Under the pieces are notes generated by a model. The model was not told the DNA's origin. It ran no database searches and worked only from the letters and a program-made list of their open reading frames with translations. Made by a program: the position numbers and the translations under genes. This document shows, one piece after another, positions 18,874 through 26,198 of a stretch of DNA of 31,430 nt (position 1 is the stretch's first letter; each line of letters begins with the position of its first letter). The DNA comes from JAVBLT01 sp031553315 (GTDB taxonomy: Bacteria > Verrucomicrobiota > Kiritimatiellia > RFP12 > DVOR01), in the NCBI GenBank assembly GCA_031553315.1, contig JAVBLT010000056.1, positions 1 through 31,430 on the forward strand, written 5' to 3'.

Positions 18874-19764
18874 ATGAAGAGAGGCGGATGGTTACGTGTG
18901 TGTTTCACGCTGGCGGTTGGGCTGGGGTGGGGTTCTTTCGCGCATGGGTTGGGAATCAGGATGTGGCAGGTGGCGTTTGCGCGCAAGGATTTCGCGAAGG
19001 CGCTCGAGCATTATGAGAACGGGGAATTCCAGGAGGCTTTCCGTTTCTTCAAAAAAAGCGGGAAGGCCGGGTTCGGCCCTGCGCAGATTTATCTGGGGAT
19101 CGCTTATGAAACGGGCAGGGGCGCGGGCAAGAACCTGAAGGGCGCGATTGAGTGGTATTGCCGGGCGGCGGATCAAAACCTGCCCGACGCTTATTTCCAC
19201 CTGGGCCGGCTTTGCCTGATGCGCGGCGACGCGCGAGGCACGGCTGAGGCTTTCCGGCTTTTTCGCCTGGCCGCAGATCTGGGCCATGTGGAGGCGTGTT
19301 TCAACGTGGGGCTGTTTTATCATAACGGCGGCCCTGAAATCGAAGCGAACCGGGAGCTGGCGCTGGCCTATTTCAAGCTGGCGGGCGAGGCGGGCCATCA
19401 TGAGGCGCAGACGGTGCTGGGCGGGTTGTATGAAAACGGCATCGGCGTTGAAAAAGACGAGGCCAAAGCCCTGACCTGGTACCTGCGGGCGGCCGCGAAG
19501 GGTCATGCCTATGCGCAGTGCTGTGTGGCGGATCTGTATCTGGCCGCGGCGCGCTTCGACCCCGAGCAGGCGGCGCGCTGGTATCGCCGGGCGGCCGATC
19601 AGGGGCTGGCGGAGGCGCAGCACCGCCTGGGGCGGCTGTATGAGCAGGGGGTAGGGGTGGAAAAGAACCGGGAAGAGGCTTTGCGCTGGTATGAAAAGGC
19701 GGCAAAAGGGGGGCATCGGGAGGCTTTGGAGATCATGGGAGGCAATCCGGTCGATCCGCGTTAA
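18874..19764 (+). CDS. Secreted Sel1-like (TPR-type) repeat protein
   Basis: Predicted 296-aa exported protein with a signal peptide (about 1-24, ending SFAHG). It is followed by about six Sel1-like repeats of roughly 36 residues, recognisable by A-x2-xLGxxYExGxGVEKxxxxAxxWYxxAAxxG; the clearest are at residues about 70-105, 178-213 and 250-285. Sel1 repeats are alpha/alpha solenoids that bind proteins, often in envelope signalling or assembly. The ATG at 18874 has AAGGA ten bases upstream, a little long. It sits between dnaA and dnaN, which are usually adjacent, and dnaN has its own strong promoter, so this gene is probably an insertion rather than part of a replication operon. The partner is unknown. 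Confidence 0.8.
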   Translation: MKRGGWLRVCFTLAVGLGWGSFAHGLGIRMWQVAFARKDFAKALEHYENGEFQEAFRFFKKSGKAGFGPAQIYLGIAYETGRGAGKNLKGAIEWYCRAADQNLPDAYFHLGRLCLMRGDARGTAEAFRLFRLAADLGHVEACFNVGLFYHNGGPEIEANRELALAYFKLAGEAGHHEAQTVLGGLYENGIGVEKDEAKALTWYLRAAAKGHAYAQCCVADLYLAAARFDPEQAARWYRRAADQGLAEAQHRLGRLYEQGVGVEKNREEALRWYEKAAKGGHREALEIMGGNPVDPR

Positions 19765-19771
19765 TTCGGCG

Positions 19772-19801
19772 TTGACTCTCGGATTGCGGAAAGCGTATAA
19801 T
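19772..19801 (+). promoter_or_regulatory. Sigma70-type promoter for dnaN
   Basis: TTGACT (19772-19777) and a perfect TATAAT (19796-19801) are separated by 18 bp, starting seven bases after the Sel1-repeat stop codon. The leader to the dnaN ATG is about 42 bases. This is one of the best-matching promoters in the window. Confidence 0.75.
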
Positions 19802-19849
19802 AAGACGCTACTGAGTTTTTTTTCGATTTACGGTTAACGGGGTATGCTG

Positions 19850-20965
19850 ATGAAATTCACAATTGTCCGCTCAAAGTTTCTGGAAGCGCTTCAAACGGTC
19901 CAGAATGTGGTTCCTTCGAAGCCTGCGCTGCTGATTACCGCCAATTGCATGATTGCGGCGGAAGAAGGCAGGCTGCTCATCACCGCCACGGATCTGGATA
20001 TGGCGGTCAAGTGCGAGGTGGCTGAGGATCTCACGATCGACGAACCGGGCAGGACCACGCTGCCGGTGCGCCGCCTGGTGAGCATTGTACGCGAGCTCCC
20101 CGAGGGGCAGATCACCTTTGAAATCAATGAAGACGATGTGGCGAGCGTGCAGTGCGGCGCATCGTATTTCCGCATTATCGGCCTTCAGGCGGCGGGTTTC
20201 CCGGGGGTGGCGCACTACAGCGAGGGCGATGCGTCGTTTGCCTTGGATCAGGGCATTTTCCGCGAAATGCTGAAGAAGACCTATTACGCGGCTTCCACGG
20301 ATGAAACGCGGAGGATTCTGACAGGCGTGCTGCTGTCGTTCCGCGAAAGCAAGCTGACGGTGGTCGCCACGGACGGCCGCCGCCTGGCGCTGGTGGAAAA
20401 CGAGCTCGAATTTCACGAGGACGATGAATGCGAGCTGGTGCTTCCTCCCCGCGCGGTGAGCGAGCTTCTGCGTTTGCTGCAATCGGAAGGGCCGCTGCGG
20501 ATTTACCGGCAGGCGAACCAGGTGGTGTTTGTTTTCGGGGCGTGTGTGTTCAGCAGCAAGCTGATCGAAGGCGTTTACCCCAATTACCGGCAGGTGATCC
20601 CCACAGGGTGCGACGAACACATCACGCTTGAGCGGGAGATGCTGCTGGGCGCGCTGCGCCGTGTGTCGCTCGTCGCCACGGACAAATCCAACTCCGCGAA
20701 GCTCACCTTCGCCGACAATCAGCTGACGGTCGTCACCAACACGCCCGATGTGGGCGAGGCGCGCGAAACGCTGCCGATCAAGTATGCGGGCAAGAGCATT
20801 TCGGTGATTTTCAACCCCGAGTATATCATGGATTGCCTCAAAAATCTGGATACCGACGAAATTTATTTTGAATTGAGCGAGGGTCACTGCCCCGCCATCA
20901 TCAAATGCGATATTCCTTTTATTTACGTGTTGATGCCTTTGCGGATCAGCGGATACAGCGGTTAA
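19850..20965 (+). CDS. dnaN: DNA polymerase III beta subunit (sliding clamp)
   Basis: Ring-shaped processivity clamp of the replicative polymerase, and docking site for mismatch-repair and translesion factors. From the ATG at 19850 the product is 371 aa, the usual length. An ATG two codons earlier lies too close to the GGGG ribosome-binding site, which is seven bases from the chosen start. The three repeated clamp domains are visible: residues about 1-118 (KFTIVRSKFLEAL..ATDLDMAVKCE), 126-245 (TRRILTGVLLSF..VATDGRRLALVE) and 246-371 (NPEYIMDCLKNL..YVLMPLR). The protein has a short extra tail, ISGYSG, beyond the usual MPMRL-type end. Confidence 0.97.
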   Translation: MKFTIVRSKFLEALQTVQNVVPSKPALLITANCMIAAEEGRLLITATDLDMAVKCEVAEDLTIDEPGRTTLPVRRLVSIVRELPEGQITFEINEDDVASVQCGASYFRIIGLQAAGFPGVAHYSEGDASFALDQGIFREMLKKTYYAASTDETRRILTGVLLSFRESKLTVVATDGRRLALVENELEFHEDDECELVLPPRAVSELLRLLQSEGPLRIYRQANQVVFVFGACVFSSKLIEGVYPNYRQVIPTGCDEHITLEREMLLGALRRVSLVATDKSNSAKLTFADNQLTVVTNTPDVGEARETLPIKYAGKSISVIFNPEYIMDCLKNLDTDEIYFELSEGHCPAIIKCDIPFIYVLMPLRISGYSG

Positions 20966-20999
20966 AGGTTTCTTTAAGCGAAAAAAGCTGAAAAAAGAG

Positions 21000-21028
21000 T
21001 TGCGGCGGATGCGTGTTTCTGGTATAGT
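21000..21028 (+). promoter_or_regulatory. Promoter of tRNA-Gln
   Basis: TTGCGG (21000-21005), a 17-bp spacer and TATAGT (21023-21028) lie about 20 bases before the tRNA. Transcription would begin near 21035. Confidence 0.65.
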
Positions 21029-21048
21029 AGCCGCCGTTTTACAGCAAT

Positions 21049-21122
21049 TGCCTCATGGTGTAACGGTAGCACAACTGACTCTGGATCAGTTTGTTAAGGT
21101 TCGAATCCTTATGAGGCAACCA
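21049..21122 (+). tRNA. tRNA-Gln(CTG)
   Basis: The acceptor arm TGCCTCA/TGAGGCA is followed by discriminator A and an encoded CCA. The anticodon arm ACTGA-CTCTGGA-TCAGT gives anticodon CUG, which reads CAG. The T arm carries GGTTCGAATCC. It is 74 nt long including CCA, with no intron or mismatch in the acceptor. Confidence 0.95.
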
Positions 21123-21136
21123 ATAAAGTGAAAATG

Positions 21137-21173
21137 AGACCGCGAAACCGATTGCGTTTTGTGGTCTTTTTTT
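21137..21173 (+). terminator. Rho-independent terminator after tRNA-Gln
   Basis: A 12-bp stem (21137-21148 with 21156-21167, two G-T pairs) with a 7-base loop runs into seven T (21167-21173). It ends only two bases before the Shine-Dalgarno region of the next gene, so it stands where that gene's promoter would be expected and may act as an attenuator for the operon downstream. Confidence 0.85.
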
Positions 21174-21186
21174 GTTAGGAGCGGTT

Positions 21187-21663
21187 ATGGACGGTTTGCT
21201 GAACATTTTGAAATCCAACGCGTTGGAAACGCCCGAAAACATCGCCCGGATGCTGGGCACCACGCGGCAGGAGGTGGAAGCGGAGATCGAGCGCCTGAAG
21301 CGTGAGGGCGTGATTCGCGGCTGGCAGGTGATTGTCAATGAAGACGAGCTTTCGCAGAATGTAACGGCGGCCATTGAGGTGCGCATTACGCCCGAGCGCG
21401 ACGGCGGCTTCAACCGGATCGCCGATCGCGTGTGCCGTTATCCCGAGGTTTCGGCGGCGTTTCTGATGAGCGGCGGCTATGATCTGCTGATTTTTGTGAC
21501 GGCGAAGGATTTGCTTTCCGTGGCTAAATTTGTGAGTGAAAAGCTCGCGACCATTCAGGGCGTGCTTTCCACGGCCACGCATTTCCGCTTGAAAACCTAT
21601 AAACAAAACGGCGTGCTCATGGAGCAGCCGAAGCAGGACGACCGCCTGCCGGTTTCGCCTTAA
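21187..21663 (+). CDS. Lrp/AsnC-family transcriptional regulator
   Basis: 158-aa regulator starting at the ATG at 21187, with AGGAG five bases upstream; a TTG five codons earlier lies within the terminator and is rejected. The N-terminal winged helix-turn-helix is at about 1-50 (ENIARMLGTTRQEVEAEIERL..GVIRGW). The ligand-binding RAM domain is at about 58-140 (AAIEVRITPERDGGFNRIADRV..SGGYDLLIFVTAKDL). Such proteins usually form octamers and sense amino acids or related acids. It lies 15 bases before a class I/II aminotransferase, a recurring genomic pairing, so it probably controls that gene and the rest of the operon. No separate promoter is visible between the tRNA terminator and this gene. 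Confidence 0.9.
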   Translation: MDGLLNILKSNALETPENIARMLGTTRQEVEAEIERLKREGVIRGWQVIVNEDELSQNVTAAIEVRITPERDGGFNRIADRVCRYPEVSAAFLMSGGYDLLIFVTAKDLLSVAKFVSEKLATIQGVLSTATHFRLKTYKQNGVLMEQPKQDDRLPVSP

Positions 21664-21678
21664 ACGGAGATTTGAATC

Positions 21679-22866
21679 ATGAGCAAGGAACAGTGGTACA
21701 GGGAACGCATCGCCCGGCATGTGGTGGATTTGCCCAAATCGGGCATCCGGGCGTTTTTCGATATCGTCAACACACGTAAAGACGTGATCTCTCTCTCAAT
21801 CGGCGAGCCCGATTTCGATACCCCCTGGCACATCCGCGAATCGGCCATTTTCTCATTGGAGAAGGGCGAATCGCACTACACGGGCAACGCGGGCATCCTC
21901 GAGCTTCGCCAGGCGATCGGGGCGTATGTGGCGGCCAACTTCGGCGCTCAATACACGGCCGCTTCCGAAATCCTGGTCACGGTCGGCGTGAGCGAAGGGC
22001 TCGACCTTGCCTTGCGCGCGCTCGTCAACCCCGGCGACGAGGTGCTCTATCACGAGCCCTGTTTCGTTTCCTATGCGCCTTCCATCCGCCTGGCGCACGG
22101 CGTGCCGGTGGCGGTGGAAACCCGCGCCGAAGACCATTTCCGGCTTTCCCGCGAGGCACTCGAGAAAAAAGTCACCCCGAAAACGCGTATCCTCCTGCTC
22201 AATTTCCCCAACAACCCCACCGGCGCCGTGCTGACCCAGAGCGACGTGGAGGAAATTGCCGCCTTTGCGATTGAGCACGATCTGATTGTGCTTTCCGACG
22301 AAATCTACGCCGAGCTCACCTGGGGCGGCCGCAAACACGTGAGCCTCGTTTCCGTGCCCGGCATGCGCGAGCGCACCGTGCTTTTCCACGGCTACTCCAA
22401 AGCGTGGGCGATGACGGGGTTCCGCCTGGGCTACCTCTGCGCCCCCGAACCGCTTTGCGCCGCCATGCTCAAGATCCACCAATACGCGATGATGTGCGCC
22501 AGCACCACCTCCCAGCGGGCCGCGCTCGAGGCCATGAAGCGCCCGGCGGAGGATATGGCCCTCATGCTCGAAGCCTATGAGCAGCGCCGCAATTTCCTTG
22601 AAAGCGCTTTTCACGAAATCGGCGTGCCGATGCACCGCCCGGCGGGCGCGTTTTACGCTTTTCCGCGCATCGGCGGGTTCGGTTTGAGCAGCTACGATTT
22701 TGCCGTGCGCCTGCTGGAAGAGCAGAATGTGGCGGTGGTGCCGGGATCGGCGTTCGGGCCGTGCGGCGAAGGATTTGTGCGCTGTTGCTACGCCACGGGC
22801 ATGGAAGACCTGAAACGCGCCGTGGAGCGTATCGGCGCCTTTGTCGCGGCGCTGCGCCAATCATGA
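21679..22866 (+). CDS. PLP-dependent aminotransferase, class I/II
   Basis: 395-aa cytoplasmic aminotransferase of the aspartate/aromatic (AspC/PatA-like) fold. Substrate-side motif IGEPDFDTP is at 41-49 and NFPNNPTGA at 175-183. The PLP-binding Asp lies in SDEIY (206-210), and the Schiff-base lysine is K241 in HGYSKAWAMTGFRLGY. The conserved carboxylate-binding Arg is in GFVRCCYA near the C-terminus. The family covers aspartate, aromatic, alanine and diaminopimelate aminotransferases, and sequence alone does not settle the substrate. The start has GGAG upstream. Its stop overlaps the next start by four bases (ATGA), indicating coupled translation. Confidence 0.93.
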   Translation: MSKEQWYRERIARHVVDLPKSGIRAFFDIVNTRKDVISLSIGEPDFDTPWHIRESAIFSLEKGESHYTGNAGILELRQAIGAYVAANFGAQYTAASEILVTVGVSEGLDLALRALVNPGDEVLYHEPCFVSYAPSIRLAHGVPVAVETRAEDHFRLSREALEKKVTPKTRILLLNFPNNPTGAVLTQSDVEEIAAFAIEHDLIVLSDEIYAELTWGGRKHVSLVSVPGMRERTVLFHGYSKAWAMTGFRLGYLCAPEPLCAAMLKIHQYAMMCASTTSQRAALEAMKRPAEDMALMLEAYEQRRNFLESAFHEIGVPMHRPAGAFYAFPRIGGFGLSSYDFAVRLLEEQNVAVVPGSAFGPCGEGFVRCCYATGMEDLKRAVERIGAFVAALRQS

Positions 22867-23741
22867 ATATCGACCCCTCCACCCTGATGCTCCTGCGCCG
22901 GATGCAGCGCAATGAAGTGACCGAAGAGCAGGTCTATGCCCGCATTGCGGCGCAGGTGAAAAACGCGAAAAACAAGGCCACGCTTCTGAGCATCTCCGCG
23001 GAAGAAGGCAGGCATGCCGCGCTGATCGCCCGCTACACGGGCGAAACGGTCAAGCCGTGCGGCTGGCGGGCGGCGTGGTTCGCGGGGCTGGCGAGGGTGT
23101 TTGGGTTCACCTTCGCGGTCAAGCTGATGGAGCAGGGCGAAAACACGGCGTCGCGCCTGTATGCGGCGCTCAATACCCGCTTTCCCGCCGTCGCCGCGCT
23201 TGCGGCCGATGAAGAAAGCCACGAAAACGCCCTCCTCGAAATCCTCGAAGAGGAACGCCTCAATTACGTGGGCGCGATGGTTCTGGGCCTGAACGACGCC
23301 CTCGTGGAGCTGACCGGCACCCTCGCCGGCCTGACCTTCGCGCTGGCCGACACGCGCCTTGTGGCCCTTTCCGGGCTCATTACCGGCATCGCCGCCACGC
23401 TTTCAATGGCCTCGAGCCAGTTTCTCAGCGCCCGCGCCGAAGGCCGCGCCGACGCGCTCAAAAGCTGCGCCTATACCGGCGCCGCCTATCTGTTCGCCGT
23501 GACGATGCTGGTCCTTCCCTACCTTCTGCTGCCCAACCACCTGTGCTGGGCGGCACTGGCGTGGATGCTGGCGCACGTGGTGCTGATTATCGCGGCGTTT
23601 AATTTTTACCTCTCCGTGGCGAAGGGCGGCTCCTTCCGGCGGCGTTTCGGCGAGATGGCCGGCGTGAGCCTGGGGGTGGCGGTGATTTCCTTCGGCGTGG
23701 GGCTGGCTGTGAAATACCTTTTGGGGGTGGATGTTGACTAA
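22863..23741 (+). CDS. Ferritin-like / VIT1 membrane metal transporter (MbfA-like)
   Basis: 292-aa fusion. Residues about 8-130 are an erythrin/ferritin-like four-helix domain with metal ligands in EExxxA (21-26), EEGRH (47-51), E90 and DEESHE (116-121). Residues about 135-292 form a VIT1/CCC1-type transporter with about five membrane segments (GLNDALVELTGTLAGLTFAL, then LVALSGLITGIAATLSMASSQFL). Proteins of this design (MbfA) export iron, and some relatives handle manganese. The ATG at 22863 overlaps the previous stop, and the next gene starts inside its last codons. A metal exporter between an aminotransferase and an acyl-CoA ligase is unusual. Confidence 0.88.
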   Translation: MNIDPSTLMLLRRMQRNEVTEEQVYARIAAQVKNAKNKATLLSISAEEGRHAALIARYTGETVKPCGWRAAWFAGLARVFGFTFAVKLMEQGENTASRLYAALNTRFPAVAALAADEESHENALLEILEEERLNYVGAMVLGLNDALVELTGTLAGLTFALADTRLVALSGLITGIAATLSMASSQFLSARAEGRADALKSCAYTGAAYLFAVTMLVLPYLLLPNHLCWAALAWMLAHVVLIIAAFNFYLSVAKGGSFRRRFGEMAGVSLGVAVISFGVGLAVKYLLGVDVD

Positions 23742-25005
23742 GAACGACCTCTATTTCGACGAAGCGGCCGAAACCATGAACCGCGATACCCTGGCCGCGC
23801 TTCAGGCCGCCCGCCTGAAGGAAACACTCAACCACGTGTGGCTCCACTCGCCCTTTTACCGCAAACGCTTTGAAGATGCGGGCGTGTCGCCGGCCAGTGA
23901 TTTAAGCACCCTGCCTTTTCTCACGAAAGAAGCGTTTCGCCTCGCTTACCCCCTGGGCATGCTTGCCGTGCCGCGCGAAACCATCCGCGAGATCCACATG
24001 AGCTCCGGCTCCACCGGCTCCCCCGTGGTCATGGCCTACACCCGCGAAGACCTCGGCCAATGGGCCGCCTGCATGGCGCGCTGCTACCGCATGGCCGGGC
24101 TCGGGGTGGGGGATACCGTGCAGATCACGCCCACCTTCGGCCTCTTCAACGGCGGCTTCGGCTTTTACCACGGCGCCCAGGCCGCGGGGCTTTTCACGGT
24201 GCCGGCCAGCTCGGGCAACACCCGGCGCCAGATCGCGCTGATGCGCGATTTCAATGTGAAATGCCTCGGAAGCGTGGTCTCCTACACCTCGCGCATCATC
24301 GAACTGCTCGACGAGCAGGGCATGGAGCTGCCCGATTTGAAGATCGGCATCTTCGGAGCCGAGTCGTTTTCCGACGACATGCGCGCCCGCGTGGAGCGCC
24401 GCCTGGGCATCACCGCCTTCGACATCTACGGCATGACCGAGACCGGCGGCGTGGGCACCACCGGCATGGATTGCCGCGCCCGCAACGGCCTGCATGTGTG
24501 GGAAGACCACTACATCGTGGAAATCGTCGACCCTGCGACCGGCAAACCGGTGGCCGACGGCGAGCTCGGCGAAGTGGTTTTCACCTCGCTCACGCGCCGC
24601 GCCGTTCCCGTGATCCGCTACCGCACGCAAGACCTCAGCCGCGTGATCTCCCGCGAACGCTGCGCCTGCGGCCGCACGGGCCTGCGCCTTGACCGCATCC
24701 TGGGCCGCACGGATGATATGCTCATCGTCAAAGGCGTCAACTTTTACCCCAAACAGGTCGAGGAAGCGCTCATGGAAATTCCCGGCGTATTGCCCGAATA
24801 CCAGATTATCCTCACCGACCGCGACGGCACGACCGAGGTCGAAATCCATGTGGAAGCCGAACCGGGCGTCACCGGCTATACCGTCGAAAAGCACCTCAAA
24901 GAGCGCCTCGGCTTCAGCCCGAAAGGCGATGTGTTTGCGCCCGGTTCCCTGCCGCGCTCCGAAGGCAAGGCCGTGCGTGTGATCCGCAGAAAGGATGAAC
25001 AATGA
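23731..25005 (+). CDS. Phenylacetate-CoA ligase family (PaaK-like) adenylating enzyme
   Basis: 424-aa member of the acyl-adenylate superfamily. The adenylation P-loop SSGSTGSP is at 91-98, YGMTE at 233-237, and the Cys motif RCACGRTG at 310-317. RxxD-type hinge sequence GRTDDMLIVKGVNFYP spans 325-340, and the catalytic-lysine region PRSEGKAVRV is at 408-417. PaaK homologues convert an aromatic or other carboxylic acid to its CoA thioester. No other phenylacetate-degradation gene is present, so the acid is likely different; paralogues of PaaK also occur in cell-envelope and capsule gene sets. The ATG at 23731 has a GGGGGTGG stretch directly before it and overlaps the previous gene by 11 bases. 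Confidence 0.9.
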   Translation: MLTKNDLYFDEAAETMNRDTLAALQAARLKETLNHVWLHSPFYRKRFEDAGVSPASDLSTLPFLTKEAFRLAYPLGMLAVPRETIREIHMSSGSTGSPVVMAYTREDLGQWAACMARCYRMAGLGVGDTVQITPTFGLFNGGFGFYHGAQAAGLFTVPASSGNTRRQIALMRDFNVKCLGSVVSYTSRIIELLDEQGMELPDLKIGIFGAESFSDDMRARVERRLGITAFDIYGMTETGGVGTTGMDCRARNGLHVWEDHYIVEIVDPATGKPVADGELGEVVFTSLTRRAVPVIRYRTQDLSRVISRERCACGRTGLRLDRILGRTDDMLIVKGVNFYPKQVEEALMEIPGVLPEYQIILTDRDGTTEVEIHVEAEPGVTGYTVEKHLKERLGFSPKGDVFAPGSLPRSEGKAVRVIRRKDEQ

Positions 25006-26198
25006 TTCCCGGTGTATTGAAAGGCCTGTTGCATCTCTTTATCCTGTGGCTCGCGCTGGATGTGGGCTGGCTCTTTGTGCTGACCCTGGCCGCTTTCGCG
25101 GGCAGGAAGCGCGCGAAGGCTCCCGAGGTGGAACCGCGCCTGCGCTTTCTCTTCCTCATTCCCGCGCACAACGAGGCGGCGGTCATTGGCGATGTGCTGA
25201 AAAAAATTCACGAGACCCTCGTGTGGCCCGAAGCGCTCTACGAGCTCGCGGTCGTGGCCGACAACTGCACCGACGCCACCGCCGCCGAAGCCGCGCCCTA
25301 TGCCACCGTGCTGCCGCGCACCGATGCGGAAAACCGCGGCAAAGGCCCCGCCCTCGCCTGGGCCTCCAAACAGCTCGCCCAGTGGCCGCGCCCCTTCGAC
25401 GCCGTGGTGATTATCGACGCCGATACCGCCGTGAACCCCGGCTTCCTCGCCGGCTTCCAACGTGTGCTCGACTCCGGCGCCTCCCCCCTCGCCCAGGCCG
25501 TCAACCTCGTGGGCAACCCCGAGGAAGGCTGGCGCCCCGCGCTCACCTACGCCGGCTTCGCCGCGATCAACTTCATCCGCCCCGCCGGGCGCGACTTCCT
25601 CGGCTGCTCCGCCGGCCTCATGGGCACCGGCATGTGCTACCGCCGCGATTTTTATCTCGCCCAGACCTATGAATCCAACGGCCTGGCCGAAGACCTTGAA
25701 GAAGGCATGCGCTACCGCCTTGCAGGCATCCGCACCCGTTTCGCCTACGGCAGCGAAGTGCGCTCCCCCATGCCCGTGGAGGGAAAAAACGCCGAATCCC
25801 AGCGCATGCGCTGGGAAGGCGGCCGCCGCGCCGTGGTCAAAGCCTGGCGCGGAAAAATGCTCAAAGCCTGGTTTAAAAAACCCGGCCGCATTGTGTTCGA
25901 CGGTTTCATGGAGCTCGATATCCCGCCCCTGGGCCAGCTCGTGACGATGATCGCCGCCGCCATGACCGCCGGCGCGCTTCTGCGATACTGGCCCGCGGTC
26001 GCCTGCGGAGCCAGCCTGCTTCTGCTCCTCGCCATTCACATTTTCGCCGGCCTTTTCCTCACCCGCGCTCCTGCCTCGGTTTACCGCCGCCTGCTTATGG
26101 CGCCGGTTTACGTGGTGTGGAAAATAATATTAAAAATCATGCGCGTCAAAAAGCGCGAGGACCAATGGGTCCGAACCAACAGGGAGACGAAACCATGA
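25002..26198 (+). CDS. Membrane glycosyltransferase, family 2
   Basis: 398-aa GT2 enzyme with an N-terminal membrane helix (about 8-33) and two or more C-terminal helices (about 315-360). The cytoplasmic catalytic domain has FLIPAHNEAA (51-60), ADNCTDAT (86-93), the metal-binding DAD (139-141), the acceptor ED (230-231) and QRMRW (267-271), which matches the QxxRW motif of processive or polymer-forming GT2 synthases. It probably transfers sugars from a UDP-sugar to a lipid or growing polysaccharide at the inner membrane. It overlaps both neighbours by four bases and precedes a second glycosyltransferase, so the pair may act in one envelope-glycan pathway. Confidence 0.92.
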   Translation: MIPGVLKGLLHLFILWLALDVGWLFVLTLAAFAGRKRAKAPEVEPRLRFLFLIPAHNEAAVIGDVLKKIHETLVWPEALYELAVVADNCTDATAAEAAPYATVLPRTDAENRGKGPALAWASKQLAQWPRPFDAVVIIDADTAVNPGFLAGFQRVLDSGASPLAQAVNLVGNPEEGWRPALTYAGFAAINFIRPAGRDFLGCSAGLMGTGMCYRRDFYLAQTYESNGLAEDLEEGMRYRLAGIRTRFAYGSEVRSPMPVEGKNAESQRMRWEGGRRAVVKAWRGKMLKAWFKKPGRIVFDGFMELDIPPLGQLVTMIAAAMTAGALLRYWPAVACGASLLLLLAIHIFAGLFLTRAPASVYRRLLMAPVYVVWKIILKIMRVKKREDQWVRTNRETKP

